Source of the DNA: Prevotellaceae bacterium UBA1726
GTDB lineage: Bacteria > Bacteroidota > Bacteroidia > Bacteroidales > Bacteroidaceae
DNA: 15,424 nt
Direction: 5' to 3'
NCBI GenBank assembly: GCA_002316005.1
Contig: DCIM01000052.1
Span: 1-15,424 of the forward strand
A program made the position numbers and the translations under genes. Within the stretch, counting starts at the first letter, position 1, and the number at the start of each line of letters is the position of its first letter. The notes under the pieces are model-generated. The model had not been told where the DNA came from. It did not search any database and saw only the letters and a list, made by a program, of their open reading frames with translations. Positions 1 through 7,152 of this stretch are shown here, in pieces.

Positions 1-200
1 AGGTGGGTATCAAGGGTTCTTACGCCAAGACTGCAGCAGCTTTCAACGCAGCAAAGAACATCCACAGTTACCGCGTGAACTTCCGTCCACAGTACACCAT
101 CAACAAGATCGGTACCTACATCGACGATGAGGGTAACACTAAGGTTAAGAAGGCGGCTATCGCTGAGCTCACTTCAGGCATCAAGGTAGAGGCGTATTAG
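1..200 (+). CDS. Probable HU-family DNA-binding protein, C-terminal fragment
   Basis: This is the 3' end of a gene that begins before the window. The open frame runs from position 3 to the TAG at 198-200 and gives about 65 residues. The apparent GTG start at position 3 is only the window edge. The fragment has a glycine-rich turn, then FNAAKNI, then RVNFRP, which resembles the beta-arm and last strand of Bacteroidetes HU-type proteins (commonly FNxxxNI followed by RVxFxP). A basic, low-complexity tail ends in AIAELTSGIKVEAY. Proteins of this family bind DNA and are usually 130-180 aa. The family call rests on this pattern alone, since the conserved N-terminal half is outside the window. That the frame is coding is much surer: codon use resembles the neighbouring genes. 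Confidence 0.6.
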   Translation, partial: VGIKGSYAKTAAAFNAAKNIHSYRVNFRPQYTINKIGTYIDDEGNTKVKKAAIAELTSGIKVEAY

Positions 201-205
201 GCATA

Positions 206-313
206 CCCTCTCGCTCGGCTATGCCGCTTTCATAGCGATAGCGGAGAAAGAAATCCCTGCATTTTGATAGCAAGTCAAAAGCGCATAAGGGGACTGACTT
301 GGAGGCGAGAGGG
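206..313 (+). repeat. Nested inverted repeats downstream of the HU-like gene
   Basis: A perfect 9-bp inverted repeat, CCCTCTCGC (206-214) and GCGAGAGGG (305-313), could close a helix around about 90 nt. Inside it, 216-244 holds several mutually exclusive short stems: CGGC/GCCG (216-219/223-226), GCTAT/ATAGC (218-222/232-236) and CCGCT/AGCGG (224-228/240-244). No T-run follows any of them, so a standard terminator for the HU-like gene is not supported. This may be 3'-UTR structure or chance. Confidence 0.3.
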
Positions 314-349
314 AGAGGGTCTTATTGGCACGAACGCCATGATGTAACA

Positions 350-391
350 GAAAAAAGAAAAAGAGGACTACACTCCCGTGCCGTCCTCTTT
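350..391 (-). terminator. Intrinsic terminator, minus strand
   Basis: A perfect 9-bp inverted repeat, AAAGAGGAC (360-368) and GTCCTCTTT (383-391), encloses a 14-nt loop. Read on the minus strand, the stem runs straight into TTTTTCTTTTTT (the A-rich stretch around 350-362 on the plus strand), a classic hairpin plus U-tract. On the plus strand the stem is followed only by TTTCCCG, so termination there would be weak. Transcripts from the promoter at 799-830, or read-through from the fucosidase gene, would end here. Confidence 0.65.
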
Positions 392-793
392 CCCGAGTTG
401 ATCTTAGTATTTTGTCATTTTCGTTTCGGAGAAAAATTTCGTCGTAAAAAACAACACAAGCCAAAACCAACTCACTACTACATTTAACTTAAAACAGTTT
501 TCTTTTGAATTCCTTTCAAAATCCCCATCATGAATCTTATCAGTTCATCAGGGATCTCATTCTTTTACTTTTCATGCGTTCATATTACGCTCCCTTGCGC
601 ATAGACGCAAATGGTTTTGCTTTTCAAGAACGGCGTCACACGACGCGATTCAAAATATTTATAGTGATTATATGCTTATTTATAATTTCCAGTTATTGGT
701 CCATTTTAAATTAATTGTCTACTAAATCAACGGTCTGAATCTATTCAAAACCATCTAATTTTGCAAAGTGAAAATAGCAAAATCCTCACTTTT
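350..793 (-). ncRNA. Candidate structured non-coding RNA
   Basis: This is inferred from a promoter plus terminator pair with no credible reading frame between them. The minus-strand promoter at 799-830 predicts a start near 793. The first transcribed bases would form a 7-bp stem-loop: AAAGTGA and TCACTTT pair at 792-786 with 771-765 around a 14-nt loop. Further along are two GC-rich hairpins in AT-rich surroundings, GCGTC/GACGC (633-646, 4-nt loop) and TTGCG/CGCAA (595-610, 6-nt loop). The transcript would end at the hairpin and T-run near 350-391. I do not recognise tmRNA, RNase P RNA, SRP RNA or 6S RNA signatures. It could instead be a leader or a relic. The short open frames in either direction start at TTG or run through the terminator and do not look coding. 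Confidence 0.4.
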
Positions 794-798
794 GACTG

Positions 799-830
799 CA
801 AAGTTAAATATTTCTGTGGTAATATCCAAA
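799..830 (-). promoter_or_regulatory. Bacteroidetes-type promoter, minus strand
   Basis: On the minus strand TTTG (830-827) is followed after exactly 20 nt by TAACTTTG (806-799). This matches the Bacteroidetes housekeeping consensus, -33 TTTG and -7 TAnnTTTG, with both boxes intact. The expected start is near 793, at the foot of a 7-bp stem-loop. No protein gene lies downstream on this strand before the terminator. Confidence 0.55.
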
Positions 831-897
831 TTTTTTTCCGATTATTTTTTCAACAATACAAAATTTAAGAAAATTACACAGCGTTCTTTGCCTCTTT

Positions 898-914
898 GCG
901 TTGAGAAACAACGC
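898..914. repeat. Small stem-loop just past the fucosidase stop
   Basis: GCGTTG (898-903) and CAACGC (909-914) form a perfect 6-bp stem with a 5-nt loop, 11 bases beyond the minus-strand stop codon of the fucosidase gene. It could mark or protect the mRNA 3' end. No T-run follows on the minus strand, so intrinsic termination is doubtful. Confidence 0.3.
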
Positions 915-924
915 GTGGATGTCG

Positions 925-2223
925 TTATTTGAGAGTTACTTCAACGATGGTATCGACGCCTTGTGGAGTTGATGGAAGTGTGAGCGTAACGCCTGAACCC
1001 GCCTTTGTGACAGCCACCTTCTCGCGAGAGGCGAACATCACTGCCGACTTCACCTTCTTTGCATCAATAGGAAGGTAAAGGCCTGTGTCCTTGCCATTCA
1101 TGATGTGGACAAAGAGCCGGTTGTCCTTCTGTGTCGTAACACCCCATTCGTGTGGTGCAACACAACCGCCGCGAGTGCCGTAGATGGTTTCGCCATTCAC
1201 CTTCATCCACTCTCCTATTCCCTTCAGGCGCTCAACAGCCTCTGCAGGGAACTGTCCATCAGGACGAGGGCCGATGTTGAGAAGAAGGTTGCAGTTCTTA
1301 CCTGCCGAACGGACAAGATTGCGAATGATGTCGTCAATAGACTTGTATTCCTTGTCGCGAATGTCGTAGCCCCACGACTCGTTCATCGTCATACATGCCT
1401 CAAGAGGATACTCCGTAATCTGCTGACCGGAAAGGCCATGGGTGTTCTCACCAGGGAGATCCTGCTCGAATCCTTGAATATCCTCGCCAGGGAATGGAAC
1501 CATGTGGTGGTTGTTTAGCACCAGACATGATGGCTGAAGTTTATGAATCAGTTCATATTGCTCAGGCAAACGCCAGTCGAACTTGTCTGCCTCGAAGTCG
1601 TGATCCCACCAACCGTCAAACCAGATACAACCAACAGGGCCGTAGTTGGTGAGGAGTTCTGTGAGCTGCTGCTTCATGAAAGCAAGGTAAGAGTCGTAAT
1701 TCATCTTGCCTTTTTCCAGTCTTGTGTTCTTTCCTGTACGACCGACAGGATAGTCTTCGCGTGTCCAATCAAGATGAGAATAGTAGAAATGAAGCTTTAT
1801 GCCATGTTTCTGGCAAGCCTCGGCAAGTTCCTTGAGAACATCACGCTTGAAAGGGGTTGCATCAACAATATTATAGTCGGATGCCTTTGTTGCAAACATC
1901 GAAAAACCCTCGTGATGACGGGATGTGATGGTGATATACTTTGCACCTGCATCCTTTATTGACTTCACCCATTCGTCGGCATTGAATTTCGATGGATTAA
2001 AGCCATCTGCAATATGTGAGTATTCCTCTGCATTAAGACGTTCGTTGTGCATAACCCACTCGCCATGGGCAATCATGCAATAGAGTCCCCAATGAATGAA
2101 CACGCCGAATTTGTTGTCCTGAAACTCCTTACGAGCCTGGAGAACTTCAGCAGTAGGCTGATACTGTGCAAAAGTAACACTCGCAACGCACATCAGAAGT
2201 GCAGAAAGAATAAGCTTTTTCAT
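925..2223 (-). CDS. Secreted alpha-L-fucosidase, GH29 family
   Basis: The product is a 432-aa glycoside hydrolase predicted to release alpha-L-fucose from host or plant glycans in the periplasm or at the cell surface. Residues 1-19 are a signal peptide with likely cleavage after VTFA, before Q20. The GH29 barrel follows: HWG at 44-46, the substrate-binding RHHEGF at 102-107, and the nucleophile in IWFDGWWD (Asp203). The acid/base glutamate varies in this family; E253 or E259 in the segment after 245 are candidates. NESWGY (281-286) and LLNIGPRPDG (314-323) are typical late barrel motifs. A short beta-sandwich fills about 350-432. The gene is last in a minus-strand cluster, 70 bp after the MATE gene, with a possible promoter of its own. 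No SusC/SusD pair, sulfatase or other glycosidase is near, so it is not in an obvious polysaccharide utilisation locus within this window. Family assignment is secure; linkage specificity is not. Confidence 0.95.
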   Translation of the reverse strand: MKKLILSALLMCVASVTFAQYQPTAEVLQARKEFQDNKFGVFIHWGLYCMIAHGEWVMHNERLNAEEYSHIADGFNPSKFNADEWVKSIKDAGAKYITITSRHHEGFSMFATKASDYNIVDATPFKRDVLKELAEACQKHGIKLHFYYSHLDWTREDYPVGRTGKNTRLEKGKMNYDSYLAFMKQQLTELLTNYGPVGCIWFDGWWDHDFEADKFDWRLPEQYELIHKLQPSCLVLNNHHMVPFPGEDIQGFEQDLPGENTHGLSGQQITEYPLEACMTMNESWGYDIRDKEYKSIDDIIRNLVRSAGKNCNLLLNIGPRPDGQFPAEAVERLKGIGEWMKVNGETIYGTRGGCVAPHEWGVTTQKDNRLFVHIMNGKDTGLYLPIDAKKVKSAVMFASREKVAVTKAGSGVTLTLPSTPQGVDTIVEVTLK

Positions 2224-2246
2224 AAGATTATTTTATTAGTATGGTG

Positions 2247-2278
2247 CAAAGATAACGGAAAAAAATGAAATAAGGAAA
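2247..2278 (-). promoter_or_regulatory. Possible promoter of the fucosidase gene
   Basis: On the minus strand TATCTTTG (2254-2247) matches the -7 box TAnnTTTG exactly. At exactly 20 nt upstream is TTTC (2278-2275), one mismatch from the -33 TTTG. A start near 2241 would give a leader of about 17 nt. The boxes lie in the 70-bp gap after the MATE gene, so the fucosidase could be expressed separately from the upstream pair. Confidence 0.4.
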
Positions 2279-2293
2279 AAAGAAGAAGTTTTT

Positions 2294-3583
2294 TTATCTC
2301 ATCGCGAAGGGCCAGCGGAGGGCGAGGACGATGCCACGGAGGAGGAGATAAACAAGAAGCGCTATCCATAGGGCATTATTACCCAGCGACGAACGGAGGG
2401 AGAAATACGCCACGAAGAAAAGAACGGCACTGACAAAACACGACAGAAGCATCTCCTTTGTGCGCGTCATTCCGATGAACAATCCGTCGTAGATAAACGC
2501 CAAGACACCACATACAGGAATAAGCAAAGCGTAATGGAAATATGTGTGTGATGCCGCGATTACGGCGTTGTCGTTTGTGAGCAAAGAAATCAATCCGTCG
2601 CCACCTATATAATATAATAAGGTGAAGAGGACGGTAAACGCCCCACCCCACATGAGCAGACAACGATGCAACGAGGAAAGAGAAGGACGGTCGGCCGCAC
2701 CAAGGAACTTTCCGCCCAATGCCTCGCCGGCAAAGGCAAAACCATCCATCACATAAGAGAAAAGCGTGAAGAATGTCATGATGAGAGTGTTGACGGCAAG
2801 AATAACAGGGCCTTGAGCACTACCAGCCGAAGTGAAATAGAGATTTACCGCCACAAGGCAGAGAGTGCGAAGGAAGATGTCGCGATTGACAGAGAAGAAA
2901 CGAAGCAGGCGTTCTCCCTGTCCCTTTGCAATAGGGAATGTGCCTAAGCCTACATACGAAGGATATTGACGACGAGCAAAGAGCAGAAGAAGGATAAAAG
3001 CAATCCACTGCGAGAGCATTGTGCCAAGCGCAACACCCGCAATATCCATCTTCATGGCAAAGACGAACAACAACGAAAGGATGATGTTGATGACATTCTG
3101 AAGTATCGCCACCCGCATTGGTGTTCGGGTGTTCTGCATACCTATCAACCAGCCGTTGAGGGCAAACGAACCCAACACGGCAGGTGCCCCAAGAATACAT
3201 ATATTAAAATAGGTGGTGACGAGTGGCAGGGATTCCTCTCCCACCTGCATCAGGTACATTGCCACAAAACGGATAGGGACAAACGCCACAATGAAAAGGA
3301 CGCCCAGTAAGAACCCCAAAGAAAGTCCATTGGCAAACAACCAACCGACCGACTCGTCATCCTTACGGCCAAGAGCCTGGGCAGTCATGCCCGAAGTGCC
3401 CATGCGAAGGAAGCCCAACACCCAGTACATCACATTGAAAATCATCGCACCAACGCTGACGGCGGCAAGATAGATAGCATTGCCTATATGGCCCACGATG
3501 GCAATATCGACCAACGACAACAGAGGAACCGTTATGTTGGAAACAATAGACGGAAGGGCAAGTTTTACAATCTGGCGATTCAT
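2294..3583 (-). CDS. MATE-family multidrug/cation antiporter, DinF-type
   Basis: This 429-aa inner-membrane protein is hydrophobic throughout, with about twelve predicted transmembrane helices, as in MATE exporters that expel drugs or metabolites in exchange for Na+ or H+. The N-terminus has the typical pattern of this family: LALPSIVSNITVPLLSLVD, then VGHIG, then GFLRMGTSGMTAQALG, which is closest to the DinF branch. The C-terminal half repeats the fold (AGEALGGK near residue 287). The ATG at 3583 directly abuts the TAA of the transglycosylase gene with no intervening base, so translation is probably coupled to it. The natural substrate cannot be told from sequence. The length is normal and no disruption is visible. 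Confidence 0.93.
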   Translation of the reverse strand: MNRQIVKLALPSIVSNITVPLLSLVDIAIVGHIGNAIYLAAVSVGAMIFNVMYWVLGFLRMGTSGMTAQALGRKDDESVGWLFANGLSLGFLLGVLFIVAFVPIRFVAMYLMQVGEESLPLVTTYFNICILGAPAVLGSFALNGWLIGMQNTRTPMRVAILQNVINIILSLLFVFAMKMDIAGVALGTMLSQWIAFILLLLFARRQYPSYVGLGTFPIAKGQGERLLRFFSVNRDIFLRTLCLVAVNLYFTSAGSAQGPVILAVNTLIMTFFTLFSYVMDGFAFAGEALGGKFLGAADRPSLSSLHRCLLMWGGAFTVLFTLLYYIGGDGLISLLTNDNAVIAASHTYFHYALLIPVCGVLAFIYDGLFIGMTRTKEMLLSCFVSAVLFFVAYFSLRSSLGNNALWIALLVYLLLRGIVLALRWPFAMR

Positions 3584-4810
3584 TTACAACTGATATTTTG
3601 CCTTTCGCTTGGCCGACGGATGTGGTGCAGGAACACCCGGTGCCAATGGCGTCTGAACGGAAGTGGATTGTGACTGAGTCTTTGACGGCACTGGCATAGT
3701 ACCACCCTTCACCCCACGATAATCCATCCAGCGATTCCAGATACGAGCCACATAGTCGGCAGTTTCACTACCACGCATATAGCCACTCTTCACGACAGGG
3801 TCGTTATAGAAAGCTGGCGACTGGAGTTTGAGAATAAACTCGCTCACATTATCCCATAGATAAGGCGAACGCCCATATTTACGCGCCAATGCCATGGCAT
3901 CGCGAACATGGTTGGAACCGCCATTATAGCTTGCAAGGACAAACTTCATCTTCTCGGAAGGATTAGTGATATCCTTGAAACGGCCGGTCAGTTCGGCAAT
4001 ATACTTTGTGGCAGCGGCGATGTTCCTCTCCGGATTATAGATGTCCGACTGAGCAAGCCCCAGATGAGAAGCCGTTGAAGGCATTATCTGCATCAATCCG
4101 CAAGCACCTGCCCACGAATGAGCACGAGGGTCGAAGGTGGATTCCTGGTAGCACTGAGCCGCCAGGAGATGCCAATCCCAACCAGCAACAGGAGCATACT
4201 TCATGAAGAGATAATCGTACTCGGAAATGATGCCTTTCGAGCGATTGAGCATTGGCGAATAAACTTTACGAGTGACACTCGCTGAAGAAAGCCAGAACGA
4301 CTGCTCCGCCTCTACCTTCTTGATGACATCAGCAGTGAAGTAATGATTAAGGGTGTCGGCAAGAGATGTATTACTTTGATTTACAAGCCAATGCCATTTA
4401 TTACCAGAAGCATTGCTCAAACATTCAGCAAGGTCGTCGACCTTATCCTTCATTGGCATAGCAAGAACATCAGCCTCACCCGATTTCAGTCGGTTTTCCA
4501 TATCGGAAGTATCCTTACAAACATCAACACGAAGACTTACTCCAATATGCTGACAGAAATTCTGAAGAAGAAGATAATGGAGACCCATGCCACGACCATG
4601 AAATTCGTAGTAGGTGTCAGGGCCCGAGATAGTAACCATGATAAGTTCGCCGTTGGTAATGATATCCTCCAACTGAAGCGAAGAAGCAGGCACCGAGACA
4701 TCACTACTATTGTTAGCACCCCATGGATCTGGGGCACTCTCTTTCTTGCCACAGCTGACGAAAATAACAGTGAGCAAAAGGGCGAATATCGGGATATTAT
4801 GAATTCTCAT
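3584..4810 (-). CDS. MltF-like lytic murein transglycosylase lipoprotein
   Basis: The 408-aa product is predicted to cleave peptidoglycan between MurNAc and GlcNAc, forming 1,6-anhydro ends, while anchored in the outer membrane. A lipoprotein signal precedes FVSC with the lipidated cysteine at residue 20. Residues about 45-185 resemble the periplasmic solute-binding-like (SBP_bac_3) domain of MltF. Residues about 202-330 form the SLT lysozyme-like domain: catalytic Glu223 in CYQESTFDP, then GLMQIMPSTA (238-247) and ASYNGG (293-298). A Ser/Pro/Lys-rich tail follows residue 370. The solute-binding-like domain is shorter and more divergent than in E. coli MltF, which is common in Bacteroidetes. 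It heads a minus-strand unit with the MATE gene. It is divergent from hisG, from which it is separated by 132 bp carrying promoters in both directions. Confidence 0.9.
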   Translation of the reverse strand: MRIHNIPIFALLLTVIFVSCGKKESAPDPWGANNSSDVSVPASSLQLEDIITNGELIMVTISGPDTYYEFHGRGMGLHYLLLQNFCQHIGVSLRVDVCKDTSDMENRLKSGEADVLAMPMKDKVDDLAECLSNASGNKWHWLVNQSNTSLADTLNHYFTADVIKKVEAEQSFWLSSASVTRKVYSPMLNRSKGIISEYDYLFMKYAPVAGWDWHLLAAQCYQESTFDPRAHSWAGACGLMQIMPSTASHLGLAQSDIYNPERNIAAATKYIAELTGRFKDITNPSEKMKFVLASYNGGSNHVRDAMALARKYGRSPYLWDNVSEFILKLQSPAFYNDPVVKSGYMRGSETADYVARIWNRWMDYRGVKGGTMPVPSKTQSQSTSVQTPLAPGVPAPHPSAKRKAKYQL

Positions 4811-4824
4811 AATGAAATATGATG

Positions 4825-4832
4825 CAAAATTA
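4825..4832 (-). promoter_or_regulatory. Possible -7 box for the transglycosylase/MATE unit
   Basis: On the minus strand TAATTTTG (4832-4825) matches TAnnTTTG. No TTTG lies 19-21 nt upstream, so only the -7 element is supported. It is 14 bases from the ATG at 4810, implying a very short leader of about 8 nt. Confidence 0.35.
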
Positions 4833-4841
4833 CAATAATTC

Positions 4842-4873
4842 TTTGGAATTACCGATAAAAAGTATTACTTTTG
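4842..4873 (+). promoter_or_regulatory. Promoter of the his operon
   Basis: TTTG (4842-4845) is followed after exactly 20 nt by TACTTTTG (4866-4873), a full match to the Bacteroidetes -33/-7 consensus. A start near 4880 gives a leader of about 60 nt that is AT-rich, with no leader peptide or attenuator hairpin visible. The position also rules out any hisG start codon upstream of about 4880. Confidence 0.7.
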
Positions 4874-4942
4874 CAACGAATTTTAATTTATTTAGAAATT
4901 TCACCAACAAATTATTATAAAAGGTGGATTAAGATTTTAGTT

Positions 4943-5794
4943 ATGTTAAGGATAGCAGTACAATCGAAAGGACGCTTGTTTGAAGACACCATGAACCTGT
5001 TGGCCGAGGCCGACATCAAGGTTGGTGGCTCGAAGCGTACACTATTAGTAGAATCGACAAACTTCCCACTCGAAGTTCTTTATCTGAGAGATGACGATAT
5101 CCCTCAGTGTGTGGCAAACGGTATCGCAGACATTGGTGTTGTCGGCGAGAATGAATTTGTTGAACGACACGAGGACGCAGAGATTATCCAGCGTCTCGGT
5201 TTTTCGAAATGCCGTCTGTCGCTTGCCATCCCAAAGGCTATTGACTATCCTGGCGTAGAATGGTTTGAAGGCAAGAAGATTGCCACATCATATCCAAATA
5301 TCCTCCGCGACTTCCTTGCAAGCAAGGGCGTCACAGCCGACATTCATGTAATAAACGGTAGTGTGGAAATCAGTCCTGGTATTGGCCTTGCCGACGGAAT
5401 CTTCGACATTGTAAGTTCGGGTTCTACCCTCGTGAGCAACAATCTCCGTGAAGTGGAAATTGTGATGAAGAGCGAAGCTCTGCTCATTGGCAGCAAGGAC
5501 ATGACCGCCGACAAGAAGGCAATCCTTGAGGAGATGCTTTTCCGTTTCAAGGCCGTTCGCGACGCTGAGGACAAGAAATATGTAAGAATGAATGCCCCAA
5601 AGGACAGATTGAACGAAATCGTTGCCGTCCTTCCGGGTTTGAAGAGCCCAACAGTAATCCCACTTGCCGACGACAACTGGTGTTCGGTACATGCAGTAAT
5701 CGACCAGAAAGTATTCTGGGAAATCATCGGCAAACTCAAGGAACTCGGTGCACAAGGCATTCTTGTAACACCTATTGAGAAGATGATTCTATAG
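4943..5794 (+). CDS. hisG: ATP phosphoribosyltransferase, long form (first step of histidine synthesis)
   Basis: This 283-aa cytoplasmic enzyme joins ATP and PRPP to make N1-phosphoribosyl-ATP, the committed and feedback-controlled step. The catalytic part begins LRIAVQSKGRL; the PRPP-binding loop is DGIFDIVSSGSTLV at 151-164. Residues about 212-283 form the ACT-like C-terminal regulatory domain that binds histidine (SPTVIPL, then WCSVHAVI), so this is the self-regulated long form and needs no HisZ. The frame stays open upstream to a TTG at 4871, but that codon lies inside the -7 box of the promoter, so the ATG at 4943 is chosen. It also starts exactly where the family's conserved N-terminus starts. 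hisD follows after 61 bp. Confidence 0.97.
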   Translation: MLRIAVQSKGRLFEDTMNLLAEADIKVGGSKRTLLVESTNFPLEVLYLRDDDIPQCVANGIADIGVVGENEFVERHEDAEIIQRLGFSKCRLSLAIPKAIDYPGVEWFEGKKIATSYPNILRDFLASKGVTADIHVINGSVEISPGIGLADGIFDIVSSGSTLVSNNLREVEIVMKSEALLIGSKDMTADKKAILEEMLFRFKAVRDAEDKKYVRMNAPKDRLNEIVAVLPGLKSPTVIPLADDNWCSVHAVIDQKVFWEIIGKLKELGAQGILVTPIEKMIL

Positions 5795-5855
5795 AATAGG
5801 GCTATCGTCACGGCATCATTGTTTGGCGTTTTATACATTCAAAAAGAAACAACTA

Positions 5856-7136
5856 ATGAAGATAAACAGATTTCCTGATTCCAACGAATGGAAGGATATC
5901 ATTGCAAGACCGCAGTTGGATGTGTCGCAGTTGAATGAGATTGTCAACGGCGTACTTCAAGACATCAAGGCAAATGGCGACGAAGCCGTAAAGAAATACG
6001 AGGAGAAGTTCGACCATGTCTGCCTTGAAACCCTTGCTGTAAGCGAAGAGGAGTTGAACGATGCAGAGACACTCGTTGACGATGAGTTGAAAACAGCACT
6101 TCGTCAAGCCCACGACAACATAGCGCGTTTCCACGAAAGTCAGAAGTTTGAGGGACAGAAGGTGGAAACCTGCAAAGGTGTGACTTGCTGGCAGAAGAGC
6201 GTTGCGATTGAGAAGGTAGGATTGTATATCCCTGGCGGTACTGCCCCACTCTTCTCTACTGTCCTGATGCTCGCCACACCAGCAAAAATTGCTGGTTGCA
6301 AGGAGATTGTCCTCTGTACCCCTCCAAACCGCGAAGGAAAGGTTAACCCTGCCATTTTGATGGCCGCACGCATTGCCGGAGTGAATAAGATTTTCAAAGC
6401 CGGTGGCGTTCAGGCAATCGGTGCTATGGCCTATGGAACAGAGTCGGTGCCAAAGGTAAGTAAGATTTTCGGTCCTGGAAATCAGTTTGTCATGGCCGCA
6501 AAGCAACAAGTTTCACTCCACGAGGTTGCAATAGATATGCCAGCCGGTCCTTCGGAAGTATGCGTTATTGCTGACGAGACAAGCAACCCAGTGTTCGTGG
6601 CTGCCGACTTACTCTCGCAAGCCGAACACGGAACAGATTCGCAGGTAATACTCATCACGACATCAGAGAAACTGTTGGCTGACACACAAGAGGAGATTGC
6701 CCTTCAGTTGGCCGTTCTCCCACGCAAGGAGATTGCCGAGAAGACACTTGAGAATTCGCAGCTTGTCCTTGTTCACGATACCGACGAAGCGATGGCACTC
6801 AGCAATGAATATGCACCTGAGCATCTCATCATCTGCACAAAGGACTACGAGGCGTTGGCCGAGAAGGTTGTGAATGCAGGTAGCGTGTTCCTCGGTCAAT
6901 ATGCATGTGAGAGTGCCGGCGACTATGCATCAGGTACAAACCATACACTCCCTACTCACGGATATGCCTTGGCATATAGTGGAGTGAACCTTGACTCGTA
7001 TAATAGGAAAGTGACATTCCAGCATCTGACAAAGGAAGGCGTTGACACAATCGGTAATACTGTTGTGCTGATGGCGGAAAACGAACAGTTGGAAGCACAT
7101 GCTAATGCAATGAGAGTGCGTTTGGGAAAGAACTAA
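5856..7136 (+). CDS. hisD: Histidinol dehydrogenase
   Basis: The 426-aa zinc enzyme oxidises L-histidinol to histidine in two NAD+-dependent steps, the last of the pathway. Family landmarks are VGLYIPGGTAPLFSTV (121-136), FGPGNQFV (205-212) and PAGPSEV (229-235). The zinc ligands by analogy to the E. coli enzyme are Gln255 and His258 (SQAEHGT), Asp356 (ESAGDYASG) and His415. The catalytic pair Glu322-His323 sits in APEHLII. The ATG at 5856 is chosen over an in-frame TTG at 5823 because it begins directly at the family N-terminus; the extra residues have no counterpart. hisC follows after 16 bp. Length is normal and all key residues are present. Confidence 0.97.
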   Translation: MKINRFPDSNEWKDIIARPQLDVSQLNEIVNGVLQDIKANGDEAVKKYEEKFDHVCLETLAVSEEELNDAETLVDDELKTALRQAHDNIARFHESQKFEGQKVETCKGVTCWQKSVAIEKVGLYIPGGTAPLFSTVLMLATPAKIAGCKEIVLCTPPNREGKVNPAILMAARIAGVNKIFKAGGVQAIGAMAYGTESVPKVSKIFGPGNQFVMAAKQQVSLHEVAIDMPAGPSEVCVIADETSNPVFVAADLLSQAEHGTDSQVILITTSEKLLADTQEEIALQLAVLPRKEIAEKTLENSQLVLVHDTDEAMALSNEYAPEHLIICTKDYEALAEKVVNAGSVFLGQYACESAGDYASGTNHTLPTHGYALAYSGVNLDSYNRKVTFQHLTKEGVDTIGNTVVLMAENEQLEAHANAMRVRLGKN

Positions 7137-7152
7137 TTGGGAGAAAGGAATA

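Noticed and set aside
219..470. Minus-strand open frame of 83 codons in the 5' intergenic region
   Set aside because: It starts at TTG, runs straight through the terminator hairpin and T-run, and has a low-complexity composition with no family resemblance.
299..714. Two plus-strand open frames (299-487 and 505-714)
   Set aside because: The first starts at TTG in a G-rich repeat-like stretch and the second at TTG in AT-rich DNA. Neither has a ribosome-binding context or recognisable protein pattern.
756..763. Plus-strand TAATTTTG resembling a -7 box
   Set aside because: There is no TTTG 19-21 nt upstream and no plus-strand gene downstream. It overlaps the stem-loop of the minus-strand RNA candidate.
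880..914. Repeated CTTTG motifs near the fucosidase 3' end as a repeat array
   Set aside because: Only two imperfect copies are present, too few to support an array. Only the 6-bp stem-loop was kept.
2666..3473. Several open frames over the MATE gene on both strands
   Set aside because: They are shadows of the clear MATE coding frame, with no conserved patterns.
4880..4942. Possible histidine attenuator or riboswitch in the his leader
   Set aside because: The leader is about 60 nt, AT-rich, with no His-rich leader peptide, no hairpin pair and no T-run.
5288..6509. Long minus-strand open frames opposite hisG and hisD (up to 218 codons)
   Set aside because: They lie antisense to highly conserved his genes, have irregular composition and match no family. 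Codon bias of the sense genes leaves these frames open.
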